DNA of 64,000 nucleotides from Neobacillus pocheonensis (GCA_023702235.1 JAMQCR010000001.1:62001-126000); one strand, 5' to 3'. Numbered from the stretch's first letter, positions 18,492-28,802 are shown. Translations and numbers: made by a program. Notes: a model not told the origin generated them from the sequence alone.

Positions 18492-18698
18492 ATGTTCCAT
18501 CCGTCCGTTCTTGCAGATTTTATGTATTTTCCGAAAGATAAATCAGATTATATTCCTGCATTAATTAGTTTTTCAATCTTTTTCATTGGCGCAATCATTA
18601 CAATGAGATTTATTATTGCACATTCCAAACGTGAAGCTAAAAAGGCAAAAGAGTTAGAGGAAAAATTAAACATTCAAAATAATCAAAAGGAACAGTAG
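18492..18698 (+). CDS. Small single-pass membrane protein of unknown function
   Basis: 68 residues. One transmembrane helix at about residues 23-44 (ALISFSIFFIGAIITMRFII) followed by a highly charged Lys/Glu helix (KREAKKAKELEEKLN). RBS AAAGGGAG before the ATG. I do not recognise a named family. A strong terminator follows. Confidence 0.7.
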   Translation: MFHPSVLADFMYFPKDKSDYIPALISFSIFFIGAIITMRFIIAHSKREAKKAKELEEKLNIQNNQKEQ

Positions 18699-18719
18699 GA
18701 GGACGCTGTTCCTTTTTCC
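18684..18719 (+). terminator. Terminator after small membrane protein
   Basis: AAAAGGAACAG / CTGTTCCTTTT stem overlapping the stop codon, with a T5 run. Confidence 0.85.
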
Positions 18720-18802
18720 ATTTAAAATTCAGAAGCAGTTTGAATACCTACTAGTCTGTTTGTAGATACTAAGCGCAAATTGTCTATGTGGGGGTTATAC
18801 AT

Positions 18803-19351
18803 ATGAAGAAAAGCTGGATCATGATTCCACTTCTTCTTTTAGCCGGATGTGCAGCGCAAAATCCAAGAAAGCTTGATGTGGAAATGTATAATGCAGTTGG
18901 GGATTCACTAGGGAAAATAAATCTAGACGAGCAAGCTAGTGGTGTAAAAATAGGAGTCAATTTAACGGGGTTATCACCTGGAATCCATGCGATTCATATC
19001 CATGAAAATGGGACATGTACGGCGCCTGATTTTAAATCAGCTGGTAACCATTTCAACCCCGAAAATAAGGAACATGGACTTCTCAATCCAAAAGGAGCAC
19101 ATGCCGGGGACCTTCCAAATATAATTATCGAGGATGACGGGTCAGTAAAAGCAGATCTAATGGCTCCCAATGTTACATTAAAAAACGGAAAAAAATCACT
19201 GTTTACGAAAAAAGGTACTTCTATCGTCATTAATCAAGGAAAAGATGATGGTATGTCCCAACCAGCTGGGAATTCGGGGGAACGGATTGCTTGTGGTGAA
19301 ATTTCCTCGAATAAAAAAGCTTCAAAATCACAGCAAGAAGAGAAGAAATAG
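18803..19351 (+). CDS. sodC: Cu/Zn superoxide dismutase-like lipoprotein
   Basis: About 182 residues. Lipoprotein signal with LLAGCAAQ. The SodC fold is seen in HAIHIHENGTC (two Cu ligands), SAGNHFNPENKEHG, HAGDLPNI (Zn/Cu ligands) and a C-terminal GNSGERIACGEI that supplies the Arg and disulfide Cys. The bridging His, Cu and Zn positions appear present, so it may be active, unlike B. subtilis YojM where a Cu ligand is lost. Extracellular defence against superoxide. RBS GGGGG before ATG. Confidence 0.9.
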   Translation: MKKSWIMIPLLLLAGCAAQNPRKLDVEMYNAVGDSLGKINLDEQASGVKIGVNLTGLSPGIHAIHIHENGTCTAPDFKSAGNHFNPENKEHGLLNPKGAHAGDLPNIIIEDDGSVKADLMAPNVTLKNGKKSLFTKKGTSIVINQGKDDGMSQPAGNSGERIACGEISSNKKASKSQQEEKK

Positions 19352-19369
19352 TGAAAGCATCAAAAAAAT

Positions 19370-19395
19370 AGAACCTGCTGAGGTTCTTTTTTTTG
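19370..19395 (+). terminator. Terminator after sodC
   Basis: AGAACCT / AGGTTCT stem, 4-base loop, T8 run. Confidence 0.85.
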
Positions 19396-19494
19396 GTTTT
19401 TGAAGAAAAAATTTTTTTTATAGGTAAGAATCTAAGCTTATCCAAAAAGTGAGACATACACTACCATGTAAACATTTTTAGGAGGCGATTTTTA

Positions 19495-19821
19495 ATGACG
19501 AAACGGCAATATCCGGGCGGGTTTGCAGGTCAACCTGGTCAGCAAATGGGCTATCCACAAACAGGCTATCCACAAACAGGAGGCTATCCACATACTGGTT
19601 ATCCACAAATGGGAGGATACCCACATGCAGGATATCCTTATGGTGGTTATCATGGATACCCACACGGACACTATCACCATCATCACCACCATGCAGGGTA
19701 TCCATACGGTATGACTGGCTATCCGCATACTGGTTTCCCACAAGGCATGGGAGGTTATCAACATGGCGGTCAAAGCCCTATGCAGCAGCCGTCATATGGT
19801 CAGCGTAAAGAAAATAAATAA
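19495..19821 (+). CDS. His/Gly/Tyr/Pro-rich GYP-repeat protein, spore-coat-like
   Basis: 108 residues made mostly of degenerate repeats of GYPQTGYPQTGG, GYPHTGYPQ and GYHGYPHGHY type with a run of six His near residue 60. Tail is charged (QRKENK). No signal peptide. Composition resembles Bacillus VrrB/VrrA and other spore coat or exosporium proteins rather than an enzyme. RBS TAGGAGG precedes the ATG. The His-rich core may bind metal. The DNA repeats make both other strands open, which is an artefact of low complexity. Confidence 0.75.
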   Translation: MTKRQYPGGFAGQPGQQMGYPQTGYPQTGGYPHTGYPQMGGYPHAGYPYGGYHGYPHGHYHHHHHHAGYPYGMTGYPHTGFPQGMGGYQHGGQSPMQQPSYGQRKENK

Positions 19822-19864
19822 CAGACTACCTTTACTACAAAAGGGTTAGAAAGTTAGAAATTTT

Positions 19865-19902
19865 AACTGTTCCTTCAACAATAGGGAGCAGTTTTTTTTG
19901 AT
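19865..19902 (+). terminator. Terminator after GYP protein
   Basis: AACTGtTCC / GGAgCAGTT stem with a T8 run. Confidence 0.75.
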
Positions 19903-19975
19903 TCTTTTCTTGATTTCTTTTCCTTTTTTACCGACAATGAGTTCAATAAGCGAAATCAATAGGAGTGTATAAGCA

Positions 19976-21175
19976 ATGGAAAATAAATTATTCTATCAAG
20001 ATGCCTATAAACAATCTTTTACAGGCCAGGTAGTAAGGCAAGAGCAGGATGAAGCAGGGAATTGGTATCTAATTTTGCAACAAACGGCCTTTTATCCAAC
20101 GGGCGGGGGCCAGCCTTATGACTTAGGAACAATTGGGGGTAAAGAAGTTGTCAATGTAGAAGAATTCGATGGAGAAATTCGCCACTATCTTGAGAGTCCA
20201 ATAGAAGAACTCGGAAAGGAAGTTTTTGGTGAAATCGATTGGCAAAGACGTTTTGATCATATGCAGCAGCATTCAGGTCAACATATTTTATCTGCTGCTT
20301 TTGACTATTTATTCCAGTATAAGACAGTGAGCTTTCATTTGGGAAATGAGTTTCTAACCATTGATATAGAGACCGAAAGCTTAACAGAACAAGAGGCCAA
20401 AAGAGTGGAAGAGCTTGCTAATAAGATTATTTTAGAAAATAGACCAATTGAAATAAAATGGGTGACAGAAGATGAATTGTCTCAGTACCCTTTGCGAAAA
20501 GAAACGAAGGTAAAAGAAGATATACGACTAGTCATCATTCCAGACTTTGATTATAACGGCTGCGGCGGGACGCATCCAAAAGCAACTGGGGAAGTTCAAG
20601 CAATTAAAATATTGGATTGGGAAAGACAAAAGAAAAATATTCGTGTTCAATTTGTCTGTGGAAATCGTGTTCTTGTCGCCCTTCATCAAAAACAAAAGGT
20701 ACTACTTGAATTAACAAAACTCCTCAATACACCTGAAAAAGATATGGGACAAGCTGTTATTCGGCTTCTTGAGAATGGAAAACTAGTAGAAAAATCCTTT
20801 GAACAAGCACGGGAAAGTCTACTTCACTATGAGGCAAAGGAACTTCTAGAAAATAGTAAAACAGGTAATGAGGAAACTATTGTGACGAGCATATTTCAGA
20901 ATCGAACCATTCAAGAGCTTCAGAAGCTGGCACGATACGTGACAGTTGAAGATGCAAAGTCGATGGTTTTCTTAGTGTCTAAAAATGAAGATCGGTTACA
21001 GTTAGTTTGTGCAAGAGGAACGGCAAGATTGGAAAATATGAAAAATCTAATTGCAAATGCCCTTAGGCTCATTAACGGTAAGGGCGGAGGGAACGATTCT
21101 TTTGCCCAGGGTGGTGGAGCATCTTTGATTACGGGGAAAGAAATGATACAACATTTAGTAGAAATAATAAAATAG
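19976..21175 (+). CDS. Alanyl-tRNA editing protein AlaX-L (with DHHA1 domain)
   Basis: 399 residues. Second additional domain of AlaRS type: DHMQQHSGQHILSAAF (HxxxH zinc ligands) near residue 98 and CGGTHPKATGEV near residue 192 that complete the Zn site. TGGGQPYD near residue 42 is the upstream AlaX motif. The C-terminus GKGGGNDSFAQGGG is the DHHA1 glycine-rich signature. It hydrolyses mischarged Ser/Gly-tRNA-Ala in trans. RBS TAGGAGTG before ATG. A weak hairpin follows. Confidence 0.92.
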   Translation: MENKLFYQDAYKQSFTGQVVRQEQDEAGNWYLILQQTAFYPTGGGQPYDLGTIGGKEVVNVEEFDGEIRHYLESPIEELGKEVFGEIDWQRRFDHMQQHSGQHILSAAFDYLFQYKTVSFHLGNEFLTIDIETESLTEQEAKRVEELANKIILENRPIEIKWVTEDELSQYPLRKETKVKEDIRLVIIPDFDYNGCGGTHPKATGEVQAIKILDWERQKKNIRVQFVCGNRVLVALHQKQKVLLELTKLLNTPEKDMGQAVIRLLENGKLVEKSFEQARESLLHYEAKELLENSKTGNEETIVTSIFQNRTIQELQKLARYVTVEDAKSMVFLVSKNEDRLQLVCARGTARLENMKNLIANALRLINGKGGGNDSFAQGGGASLITGKEMIQHLVEIIK

Positions 21176-21178
21176 AAA

Positions 21179-21206
21179 AAGGCCTCCAGTCCTAGGAGGT
21201 CTCTTA
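21179..21206 (+). terminator. Possible terminator after alaX
   Basis: GGCCTCC / GGAGGTCT imperfect stem with 7-base loop; no clear T run, so weak. Confidence 0.4.
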
Positions 21207-21353
21207 CCTATCAAAAGTATCAAAAAGCACTCGTATGCTTGAAAAAAAATGAAACCAGTAGGATGAACTTCCTAAATAAGTAAATAATAAACCTGAACTA
21301 TATTTATATTCGATATAGACAAGGGTTTATTTTTTTTATTTATATCAAAAAGT

Positions 21354-21381
21354 TTGTATGAAAAAAATTTTACTCTATAAT
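21354..21381 (+). promoter_or_regulatory. Sigma-A-like promoter upstream of gnd
   Basis: TTGTAT, 16-base spacer, perfect TATAAT; about 46 bases upstream of the start codon in an AT-rich intergenic region. Confidence 0.55.
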
Positions 21382-21427
21382 AAAAATATATGAAAATTTT
21401 TTTAGTGTATTGAAGGGATGATTTGGT

Positions 21428-22838
21428 TTGGAAAAACAACAAGTTGGTGTAGTGGGTGTTGGAGTAATGGGAAGAAGTCTTGCTTTAAATTTTGAAAGCA
21501 AAGGATTCTCCGTTTCCCTTTATGACCTTTCCGCTGAGAAAGTGAATGAAATCATTGAACATAATAAAGGGAAAAAGTTATTTGGCACTACTAATATAGA
21601 AGAATTTGTTCAATCACTAGAGAGCCCTCGCAAAGTATTATTAATGGTAAATGCAGGAGTTATCACTGATAAAGCGATTGATTCGCTTTTACCTTATTTG
21701 GACAAAGGCGATATCTTAATTGATGGAGGAAACAGCTTTTATCAAGATACGATTCGAAGAAATGAAGAACTAGCTAAAAAAGGCTTTCTATTTATCGGTG
21801 CCGGTGTTTCCGGAGGAGAAGAGGGTGCACTTACAGGCCATCCATCATGCCAAGTGGACAACAAGAGGCCTACGCGGCAGTAGGTCCATTATTAACGGCA
21901 ATTTCAGCAAAGGTTAACGGGGAACCGTGCTGTACATATATTGGTCCGAATGGTGCAGGTCATTACGTTAAAATGGTTCATAACGGTATTGAATATGGTG
22001 ATATGCAATTAATTTGCGAAGCCTACCATTTATTAAAAGAGCTAGTCGGTTTGTCTACTGACGAGCTTCACGAGGTTTTTAGCGAGTGGAATAAGGGTGA
22101 GCTTGATAGCTATTTGATTGAAATAACAGGCGATATTTTTACGAAAAAAGATCCGGAAACTGGCAAGCCGCTAGTGGATGTTATTCTAGACACAGCTGGT
22201 CAAAAAGGGACCGGAAAATGGACGAGCCAAAGTGCACTCGATCTTGGGGTTCCGCTGTCAATTATTACCGAATCTGTCTTTACCCGCTTTCTTTCTGCTA
22301 TGAAGGAAGAACGAGTAAAAGCAAGCAAAATCTTAAGAGGGCTGCCAAACAAGCGTATGTCGGAGATAAAAAAGACTTGATTGAGCTGATTCGAAAAACA
22401 TTATATTTAAGCAAAATATGCTCCTATGCACAAGGCTTTGCCCAGTTTAAGGTTGCTTCAGAAGAAAATAATTGGAATTTAAATCCAGGTGAACTTGCGA
22501 TGATTTTCCGTGGAGGATGTATTATCCGAGCTGCCTTCCTCCAAAATATTAAAGATGCTTATGATCGTAATCCAAATTTAGACAATCTTTTAATGGATTC
22601 CTATTTTCAATCGATTGTAGCTGACTATCAGGATGCGGCAAGAGAAGTAGTTTCGATTGCAATTAAGTCGGGAATCCCGGTTCCTGGGCTTGCCAGTGCC
22701 CTTGCTTATTATGATAGCTACCGGACTGAAGTCTTGCCAGCTAATTTACTTCAAGCACAAAGGGATTATTTTGGAGCTCATACCTATCAACGAGTGGACA
22801 AGGAAGGAACATTCCATACTGAATGGATTAATAAATAG
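21428..22838 (+). pseudogene. gnd: 6-phosphogluconate dehydrogenase (decarboxylating), two frame interruptions
   Basis: About 469 residues when repaired. NADP-binding [17 protein letters not shown] at the N-terminus, [24 protein letters not shown], then after break 1 (21836-21839) [24 protein letters not shown] sequence with the catalytic Lys and Glu and [17 protein letters not shown], then after break 2 (22339-22342) [14 protein letters not shown] and the C-terminal tail HTEW. Catalyses 6-phosphogluconate to ribulose-5-phosphate, producing NADPH. Both breaks sit at GGCC or GGGC and are restored by one base. All catalytic blocks present. Confidence 0.93.
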
Positions 22839-22883
22839 AAGAGCTTAACCTTTATTGCATGATCGCTGATTCGTGGATAAATA

Positions 22884-22916
22884 AAACAGACGGAAACCGC
22901 TCCGTCTGTTTGTTTT
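22884..22916 (+). terminator. Terminator after gnd
   Basis: AAACAGACGGA / TCCGTCTGTTT stem, 6-base loop, T-rich tail. Confidence 0.88.
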
Positions 22917-23014
22917 ATGTTAATTATCGGATCACCTACTTTTCCATTTTAAATCTAATCCATTCGTATGATAAAATACTTTTATAAAATGTAAACTAAA
23001 TAGGAGAGGGACAT

Positions 23015-23278
23015 ATGAACAGCCAGCTTCAAACAAACCTACAATTTGTTGATTTATTAAATGAGTGGGATCCTTTTCACTTGAAAACAGGCAGCTACGA
23101 CACGGAGATTGCCGATACAATTCAAGCTGTACATGAACTCAATGAGCCTGTCCAGTTAGCAAAAAGAATTCAAACAATTTATGAGTTTTCTTTCGAAAAA
23201 GTAATTCCAATGGATAGTTGCTTAAAAATATCAAAGGGGCTTTTAGCGATCAAGGATAGTGGTACATGCTCAATATAG
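23015..23278 (+). CDS. yugE: YugE family protein (DUF1871)
   Basis: 87 residues, helical. LLNEWDPFHLKTGSYDTEI is the DUF1871 signature, followed by a short amphipathic C-terminus. Start ATG with AGGAGAGG upstream. Cytosolic protein of unknown function, located between gnd and yugI; in B. subtilis yugE is also near yugI. Confidence 0.82.
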   Translation: MNSQLQTNLQFVDLLNEWDPFHLKTGSYDTEIADTIQAVHELNEPVQLAKRIQTIYEFSFEKVIPMDSCLKISKGLLAIKDSGTCSI

Positions 23279-23403
23279 CAAAAAAAAGGGACATACCAAC
23301 AAGGGTTGTCCACTTCAAAAAAGGGGGGAATACTAGAAAGCCTTATGAAATAAGGTTAGACAGTTTTTCCCTTTCTTATACGGAAAAAAGGAAAATAAAA
23401 TAA

Positions 23404-23429
23404 AAAAAGCGGTAAATTATACCGCTTTT
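23404..23429 (-). terminator. Terminator for HTH gene
   Basis: AAAAGCGGTA / TACCGCTTTT stem with a short AT loop; oriented to serve the minus-strand HTH gene. Confidence 0.8.
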
Positions 23430-23472
23430 GAATCTGTGAGTATTCTTTTATAAAACGTTTAAAACCCTTAAT

Positions 23473-23694
23473 TTATGGTTGGGGAGTTTGAGTAAATTCG
23501 TGTCCTTGTAACTCAGAAGCAGGGATATCTAGAACAGTAGACAGCTTTAAGATTGTCTGAGTGCTTGGAATTTGTTCCCCATTTTCGTATTTTTCAATGG
23601 TGTTTGTTCCTACTCTAATTTTTTGTGCCAGTTCTTCTTGTGTCATAGTAAGCTTTTCACGGCATGTTTTAATCGTTTGACCAATTGAATTCAT
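23473..23694 (-). CDS. Xre/Cro-type helix-turn-helix regulator
   Basis: 73 residues consisting almost wholly of an HTH_3 domain. Helix pairs are visible in LTMTQEELAQKIRVGTNTIE and YENGEQIPSTQTILKLSTVL. There is no dimerisation or ligand domain. ATG at 23694 with GGAGAGG 8 bases upstream. Binding targets are unknown; divergent yugI is a plausible but untested one. Confidence 0.88.
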   Translation of the reverse strand: MNSIGQTIKTCREKLTMTQEELAQKIRVGTNTIEKYENGEQIPSTQTILKLSTVLDIPASELQGHEFTQTPQP

Positions 23695-23901
23695 ACTGTT
23701 CACCTCTCCTAGTTAAAGATTTCCTCTTACTTATTTTAACATAGTATTTCTATTTTTCCGAAAATCTTTTTGAATATTTTGTTAAGATTTTCGGGGATCC
23801 GAATTTTAATCCGGGCTTTTTTGATTAAACCTATATAGTGTGATATAATATTATAATGCGTATATAAGGGATAAAATAAATATTTATTTAGGAGTGTTTT
23901 C

Positions 23902-24306
23902 ATGTCAGAAAAAATTACAACTGGTAGTATTTTAACAGGTAAGGTAACAGGTATTCAACCCTATGGTGCATTCGTTGCATTAGACGAGAATACACAAGGA
24001 CTTGTGCATATTTCTGAAGTTACACACGGATATGTTAAAGATATAAATGATCATCTTAAAGTAGGCGACGAAGTACAGGTTAAAATTCTATCCGTGGACG
24101 AAGGAGCAGGGAAAATTGGCTTATCTATCCGTGCAACTGAGGAAGCTCCTGTTCAACAAGCTGTGAAACCAAAGAAACAGCCGCGTAAACGCCAAGCTGC
24201 TGCTATTATCCCGGATGTTGAAGGACAGCAGGGATTTAATACATTAAAAGATAAGTTACAAGAATGGATTGACCAATCACAGCGTGAGGATTTAATTAAA
24301 AAGTAA
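23902..24306 (+). CDS. yugI: General stress protein 13, S1 RNA-binding (YugI)
   Basis: 134 residues. One S1 domain (GKVTGIQPYGAFVALDEN, LVHISEVTHGYVKDIND, GDEVQVKILSVDE) at residues 9-78, then a basic Pro/Lys/Arg linker and helical C-terminus. S1 domain general stress protein associated with ribosomes or 30S in Bacillus. ATG with AGGAGTG. Strong terminator at 24315. Confidence 0.92.
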   Translation: MSEKITTGSILTGKVTGIQPYGAFVALDENTQGLVHISEVTHGYVKDINDHLKVGDEVQVKILSVDEGAGKIGLSIRATEEAPVQQAVKPKKQPRKRQAAAIIPDVEGQQGFNTLKDKLQEWIDQSQREDLIKK

Positions 24307-24314
24307 AGTAGTGT

Positions 24315-24357
24315 AAAGGCCAGAACCATGCTTTTTGCAATGGTTCTGGCCTTTTTT
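24315..24357 (+). terminator. Strong terminator after yugI
   Basis: AAAGGCCAGAACCAT / ATGGTTCTGGCCTTT stem with 9-base loop and T6 run. Confidence 0.9.
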
Positions 24358-24372
24358 GATTGTTTGGAGAAT

Positions 24373-24404
24373 ATCTAGCTCCAGCGACTAGGGGCTTCCG
24401 CATT
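24373..24404. repeat. Interspersed repeat, truncated copy 3
   Basis: ATCTAGCTCCAGCGACTAGG followed directly by GGCTTCCGCAT: the two ends of the larger repeat with the middle missing. Confidence 0.6.
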
Positions 24405-24512
24405 TCGATTAAGTATACTTAAAAAGTTTTACCGAATAGTTCATTCTTTTTGATTGCTCGGCTACAATAGAATTATATGTACATATCTCATCTTTGAAAT
24501 GGAGGAAAATGA

Positions 24513-25711
24513 ATGGCAGCAGAAGTAAATGCCAACAAGTTGATTGAGCAGACAGAAAAATACGGGGCTCGTAATTATCTCCCGCTTCCAATCGTGATTT
24601 CGCGTGCTGAGGGTGTGTGGGTGGAAGACCCTAAGGGGAACAAATATCTGGATATGTTAAGTGCTTATTCGGCAGTTAATCAAGGACATCGCCACCCAAA
24701 AATTATTCAGGCACTGAAGGACCAGGCAGACAGGGTGACGTTAACATCAAGAGCTTTTCATAATGACAAACTCGGACCTTGGTATGAAAAAGTGAGTACG
24801 TTAACAAAAAAAGATATGGTTCTTCCGATGAATACTGGGGCTGAAGCAGTGGAAACCGCTTTTAAAGCAGCACGCCGTTGGGGATACGATGTTAAAGGGA
24901 TTGCCGAAGATCAAGCAGAAATTATTGCGTGTAATGGGAATTTTCATGGACGGACAATGACTGCAGTTTCTTTATCTTCAGATGCGGAGTATAGACGTGG
25001 CTTTGGCCGATGCTTCCAGGAATTAAATTGATTCCTTATGGTGATTTAGAGGCGTTAAAAGCTGTGATTACACCAAACACGGCTGCGTTTTTAATTGAAC
25101 CGATCCAAGGTGAGGCAGGAATTGTCATTCCTCCAGCCGGGTTTATGAAAGCGGCATTTGACCTTTGTAAAGAAAACAATGTCCTATTCATTGCAGATGA
25201 AATTCAAGCAGGCTTAGCACGTACAGGTAAAATGTTTGCTAGTGAATGGGAAGAAATTGAACCTGATATGTATATCCTTGGAAAGGCACTTGGTGGGGGA
25301 GTATTTCCAATTTCTTGTGTCGTGGCGAATAAGGATATATTAGGCGTCTTTAATCCTGGTTCCCATGGCTCTACCTTTGGTGGAAATCCTATGGCTTGTG
25401 CAGTATCGATTGCGGCTCTAGATGTTCTTATTGATGAAAAATTAGCGGAAAAGTCCTTAGAGCTTGGGCAGTATTTTATCAACAAATTAAAAGAAATTAA
25501 AAATCCGATGATTAAGGACGTCCGTGGTCGAGGTTTATTTATTGGTGTCGAATTAGATGAACCAGCTCGGAAATATTGTGAAGAATTAAAAGAACATGGA
25601 CTTTTATGTAAAGAAACTCATGACACCGTGATTCGTTTTGCTCCACCACTTGTAATTACAAAAGAAGAATTAGATTGGGCCATTGAACGGATTCACAAAG
25701 TGTTGGGATAA
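24513..25711 (+). pseudogene. rocD: Ornithine aminotransferase RocD, frame interrupted
   Basis: About 400 residues after repair. Class III PLP aminotransferase: first part has [20 protein letters not shown] and [20 protein letters not shown]; after the break (25005-25008) [32 protein letters not shown] and [14 protein letters not shown] with the PLP Lys. Converts ornithine to glutamate-5-semialdehyde. The observed TTTGGCCGATG would read TTTGGCCCGATG. RBS GGAGGAAA. 24 bases upstream of rocG, so probably one operon for arginine/ornithine breakdown. Confidence 0.93.
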
Positions 25712-25735
25712 TAGGTGAAAACTTGAGGTGCCAAA

Positions 25736-27018
25736 ATGGGGATTAAGGTAACAAAGGGCGTAGAAGACGGAGAGGAAAAAGAGAATTTAAATTTACTTAC
25801 TTCAGCACAAATCGTCATCAAGGAAGCTTTAAAGAAACTTGGGCATAACCAAGATATTTATAACTTATTAGCAGAGCCTTTACGAATGCTTAGTGTCAGG
25901 ATTCCCATTCGGATGGATGATGGTTCAACTAAAATTTTTAGCGGCTTTAGGGCCAGCATAACGATGCAGTTGGACCGACAAAAGGGGGTGTCCGTTTTCA
26001 TCCAGCCGTGAATGAGGATGAGGTAAAAGCTTTATCCATGTGGATGAGCTTGAAATGCGGGATCGCTGATTTACCTTTTGGCGGAGGAAAAGGTGGCATT
26101 ATCTGTAATCCACGAACCATGTCAATGGGGGAACTAGAGCGATTAAGTCGTGGGTACGTTCGAGCAATTAGTCAAATTGTCGGTCCAACAAAAGATATAC
26201 TCGCGCCTGATATATATACCAATTCGCAGATAATGTCATGGATGCTGGATGAATATAGCCGACTTCGCAGGTACGATTCTCCTGGCTTTATTACTGGGAA
26301 ACCACTTGTGCTTGGGGGATCTAAGGGTTGGGAAAAGGCAGGGGCACTTGGAGCAACTATTTGTATTGAAGAGGCAGCAAAAAAACGAGGAATTCAGGTA
26401 AAGGGTACCCGTGTGATTGTCCAGGGTTTCGGTAATGTGGGAAGCTATTTAGCGAAGTTTATGCATGATGCTGGAGCTAAAATCATTGGCATATCTGATG
26501 TTTATGGTGCGCTGTATGATCCGGATGGATTAAATATCAATTACTTACTTGATCGTCGCGATAGTTTGGGTACCATAACCACTTTATTTGATGGCACGAT
26601 TTCCAACAAAGAACTACTGGAGCAAGACTGTGATATTTTAGTGCCTGCAGCCATTTCTAACCAAATAACTGCAGAAAATGCTGACAACATAAAAGCTAAG
26701 ATTGTGGTGGAAGTAGCTAGTGGCCCAACAACACTGGAAGCATCGAGAATTCTCTCGGAACGTGGCATTTTGCTTGTACCAGATGTATTGGCAGGCCTAG
26801 GGGGAGTTACCGTTTCCTATTTTGAATGGGTTCAAAATAAACAAGGGTATTATTGGAGCGAAGAGGAAGTAATGCAGAAATTACAAGAAAAGATTGTAAG
26901 TTCATTTAATCATATTTATGAAACCGCAGATAAACGTAAAGTAGATATGCGCTTAGCTGCATATATGGTAGGCGTAAGAAAAATGGCTGAAGCTGCTCGT
27001 TTCAGAGGGTGGATTTAA
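25736..27018 (+). pseudogene. rocG: NAD-dependent glutamate dehydrogenase RocG/GudB, frame interrupted
   Basis: About 427 residues after repair. N-terminal part up to GSTKIFSGFRA; the break at 25950-25954 hides the block QHNDAVGPTKGGVRFHPA, which is read in the next frame, then PFGGGKGGIICNPR (substrate/catalytic Lys), Rossmann RVIVQGFGNVGSYLAKF and the C-terminal NKQGYYWSEEEV typical of Bacillus GDH. Converts glutamate to 2-oxoglutarate and ammonia. AGGGCCAGC would read AGGGCCCAGC. It follows rocD closely. Confidence 0.92.
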
Positions 27019-27025
27019 TCACCAA

Positions 27026-27062
27026 AAAAAGATCCTTGCACGATTACTGCAAGGATCTTTCC
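27026..27062. terminator. Bidirectional terminator rocG / yuzA
   Basis: AAAGATCCTTGCA / TGCAAGGATCTTT stem with a 7-base loop. Confidence 0.9.
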
Positions 27063-27076
27063 TTTAACGCCTTTTG

Positions 27077-27310
27077 CTATCTAACCCTATCAGGTTCTGG
27101 TTCTCTTTCAAATGATTCATTTGCCTTAAACAGGAGTCCAAGATTTAGGAGACCAGCAATTCCAACTAAACCATAGATAATTCTTGCTAGTGCAGCATTT
27201 TGTCCGCCAAAAATTGCTGCGACAAGATCAAATTGAAAAAAACCAATTAACCCCCAGTTTATAGCACCAATGATGGTTAAGACTAAAGCAATACGTTGAA
27301 TCGTACTCAA
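27077..27310 (-). CDS. yuzA: DUF378 membrane protein (YuzA)
   Basis: 77 residues with two transmembrane helices: IALVLTIIGAINWGLIGFF (the DUF378 AINWGL motif) and RIIYGLVGIAGLLNLGLL, with short charged tail. Start is TTG at 27310 with AAGGAGG upstream. Function unknown. Confidence 0.88.
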   Translation of the reverse strand: MSTIQRIALVLTIIGAINWGLIGFFQFDLVAAIFGGQNAALARIIYGLVGIAGLLNLGLLFKANESFEREPEPDRVR

Positions 27311-27476
27311 AAAAGATTCCTCCTTAATGGTAAGTGGGATTATTTATTAGCATGATTCATCTATGGATTAAATATTCATCCGTGTAGTTAGCCTTTTTCA
27401 GGGGAAAATAAAGCTAGTTTTTTGCAAAATAAATGATTTTAAACAATAATGAAATTTGAAAAGGATGGTGCTAACT

Positions 27477-28640
27477 ATGGAAAACTTTACTTTTTGGAAT
27501 CCTACGATTTTAATCTTTGGGAAAGGTCAGCTTGAGCAATTAAAAACCGAAATCCCACGATATGGTAAAAAAGTATTGCTTGTATATGGTGGTGGAAGTA
27601 TTAAACGGAGCGGACTTTATGAAAATGTCACTTCTCTTTTAAAGGAAATTGGTGCTGAAGTTTTTGAATTACCGGGAGTGGAACCAAATCCACGAATTAC
27701 AACAGCACGAAAAGGGATAGAGATTTGCAAAAAGGAAGACATTGACTTTCTTTTAGCAGTGGGTGGCGGAAGTGTAATCGATTGTACAAAGCTCATTGCT
27801 GCCGGAGCAAAATACGATGGAGACGCATGGGATTTGGTCATGAAAAAAGCCTTGGCCACAGACGCACTTCCATTTGGAACAGTTTTAACGCTTGCGGCAA
27901 CCGGCTCGGAAATGAATCCGGGCTCTGTTATTACCAATTGGGAAACGAATGAAAAATATGGTTGGGGAAGTGCCGTTACATACCCTAAATTTTCTATCTT
28001 AGACCCGGTTAATACATTTACTGTACCAAGGAATCAAACGATTTATGGTATCGTTGATATGATGTCACATGTACTTGAACATTATTTTCACCTTGAAGAA
28101 AATACTCCATACCAGGACCGCATGTGCGAATCCTTGTTGATAACGGTGATGGAGACTGCACCAAAATTGTTGGAAGATCTGGAAAACTATGACCACCGCG
28201 CCACGATTCTTTATGGTGGGACTATGGCACTAAATGGCATCTTGAATATGGGATATCGAGGTGATTGGGCAACACATAATCTTGAACATGCCGTTTCAGC
28301 TGTTTATGATATTCCGCACGGCGGAGGACTTGCCATTTTATTTCCGAACTGGATGAAGCATAACCTCAACGTAAAACCTGAACGCTTCAAGCAGCTTGCC
28401 GAGAGAGTATTCGGAGTTGACGCTGATGGAAAAAGTGCAGAAGAACTTGGCTTAGAAGGAATTCAAAAATTACGCGAATTCTGGAATAGTATTGGTGCAC
28501 CGGCTCGATTAGCAGATTATGATATTGACGACAGCAAGATTGACCTAATGGCTGACAGAGCAATGGCTAATGGAGAGTTCGGTAACTTTACCCAATTGAA
28601 TCGAGAAGATGTATTAGCCATTTATCGTGCGTCATTATAA
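27477..28640 (+). CDS. yugJ: Iron-containing (butanol-type) alcohol dehydrogenase YugJ
   Basis: 387 residues, group III Fe-dependent ADH. NAD-binding [30 protein letters not shown] and metal ligands in [10 protein letters not shown] (His), [20 protein letters not shown] (two His) give a full active site. Reduces aldehydes to alcohols with NAD(P)H in the cytosol; substrate not determined. ATG at 27477 with AAGGATGG. Upstream of pgi as in the B. subtilis yugJ/K-pgi region. Confidence 0.9.
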   Translation: MENFTFWNPTILIFGKGQLEQLKTEIPRYGKKVLLVYGGGSIKRSGLYENVTSLLKEIGAEVFELPGVEPNPRITTARKGIEICKKEDIDFLLAVGGGSVIDCTKLIAAGAKYDGDAWDLVMKKALATDALPFGTVLTLAATGSEMNPGSVITNWETNEKYGWGSAVTYPKFSILDPVNTFTVPRNQTIYGIVDMMSHVLEHYFHLEENTPYQDRMCESLLITVMETAPKLLEDLENYDHRATILYGGTMALNGILNMGYRGDWATHNLEHAVSAVYDIPHGGGLAILFPNWMKHNLNVKPERFKQLAERVFGVDADGKSAEELGLEGIQKLREFWNSIGAPARLADYDIDDSKIDLMADRAMANGEFGNFTQLNREDVLAIYRASL

Positions 28641-28802
28641 ATGGCGGGTTCGGGGTTTTTCCGAGTGTTTTCAACGCAGTTCGACAAAATGTAAGAAATT
28701 TATCGAAAATGCACGCGCTTTCAATAAAGGAAGTTCCTTGAAAATCAGTCCGGCATTCGATAAAGTTGTTATTGTTGAAAATAAAATTATGGAGGATCAT
28801 AC

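Noticed and set aside
19540..19760. Short tandem repeats considered as CRISPR
   Set aside because: Repeats are within a protein-coding GYP gene, with no unique spacers or cas genes nearby.
19492..19773. Antisense open frame opposite the GYP-repeat gene
   Set aside because: Explained by the repetitive low-complexity coding sequence, which keeps other frames open.
24400..24512. SigL-type -24/-12 promoter for rocD
   Set aside because: No TGGCAC-N5-TTGC element is visible upstream.
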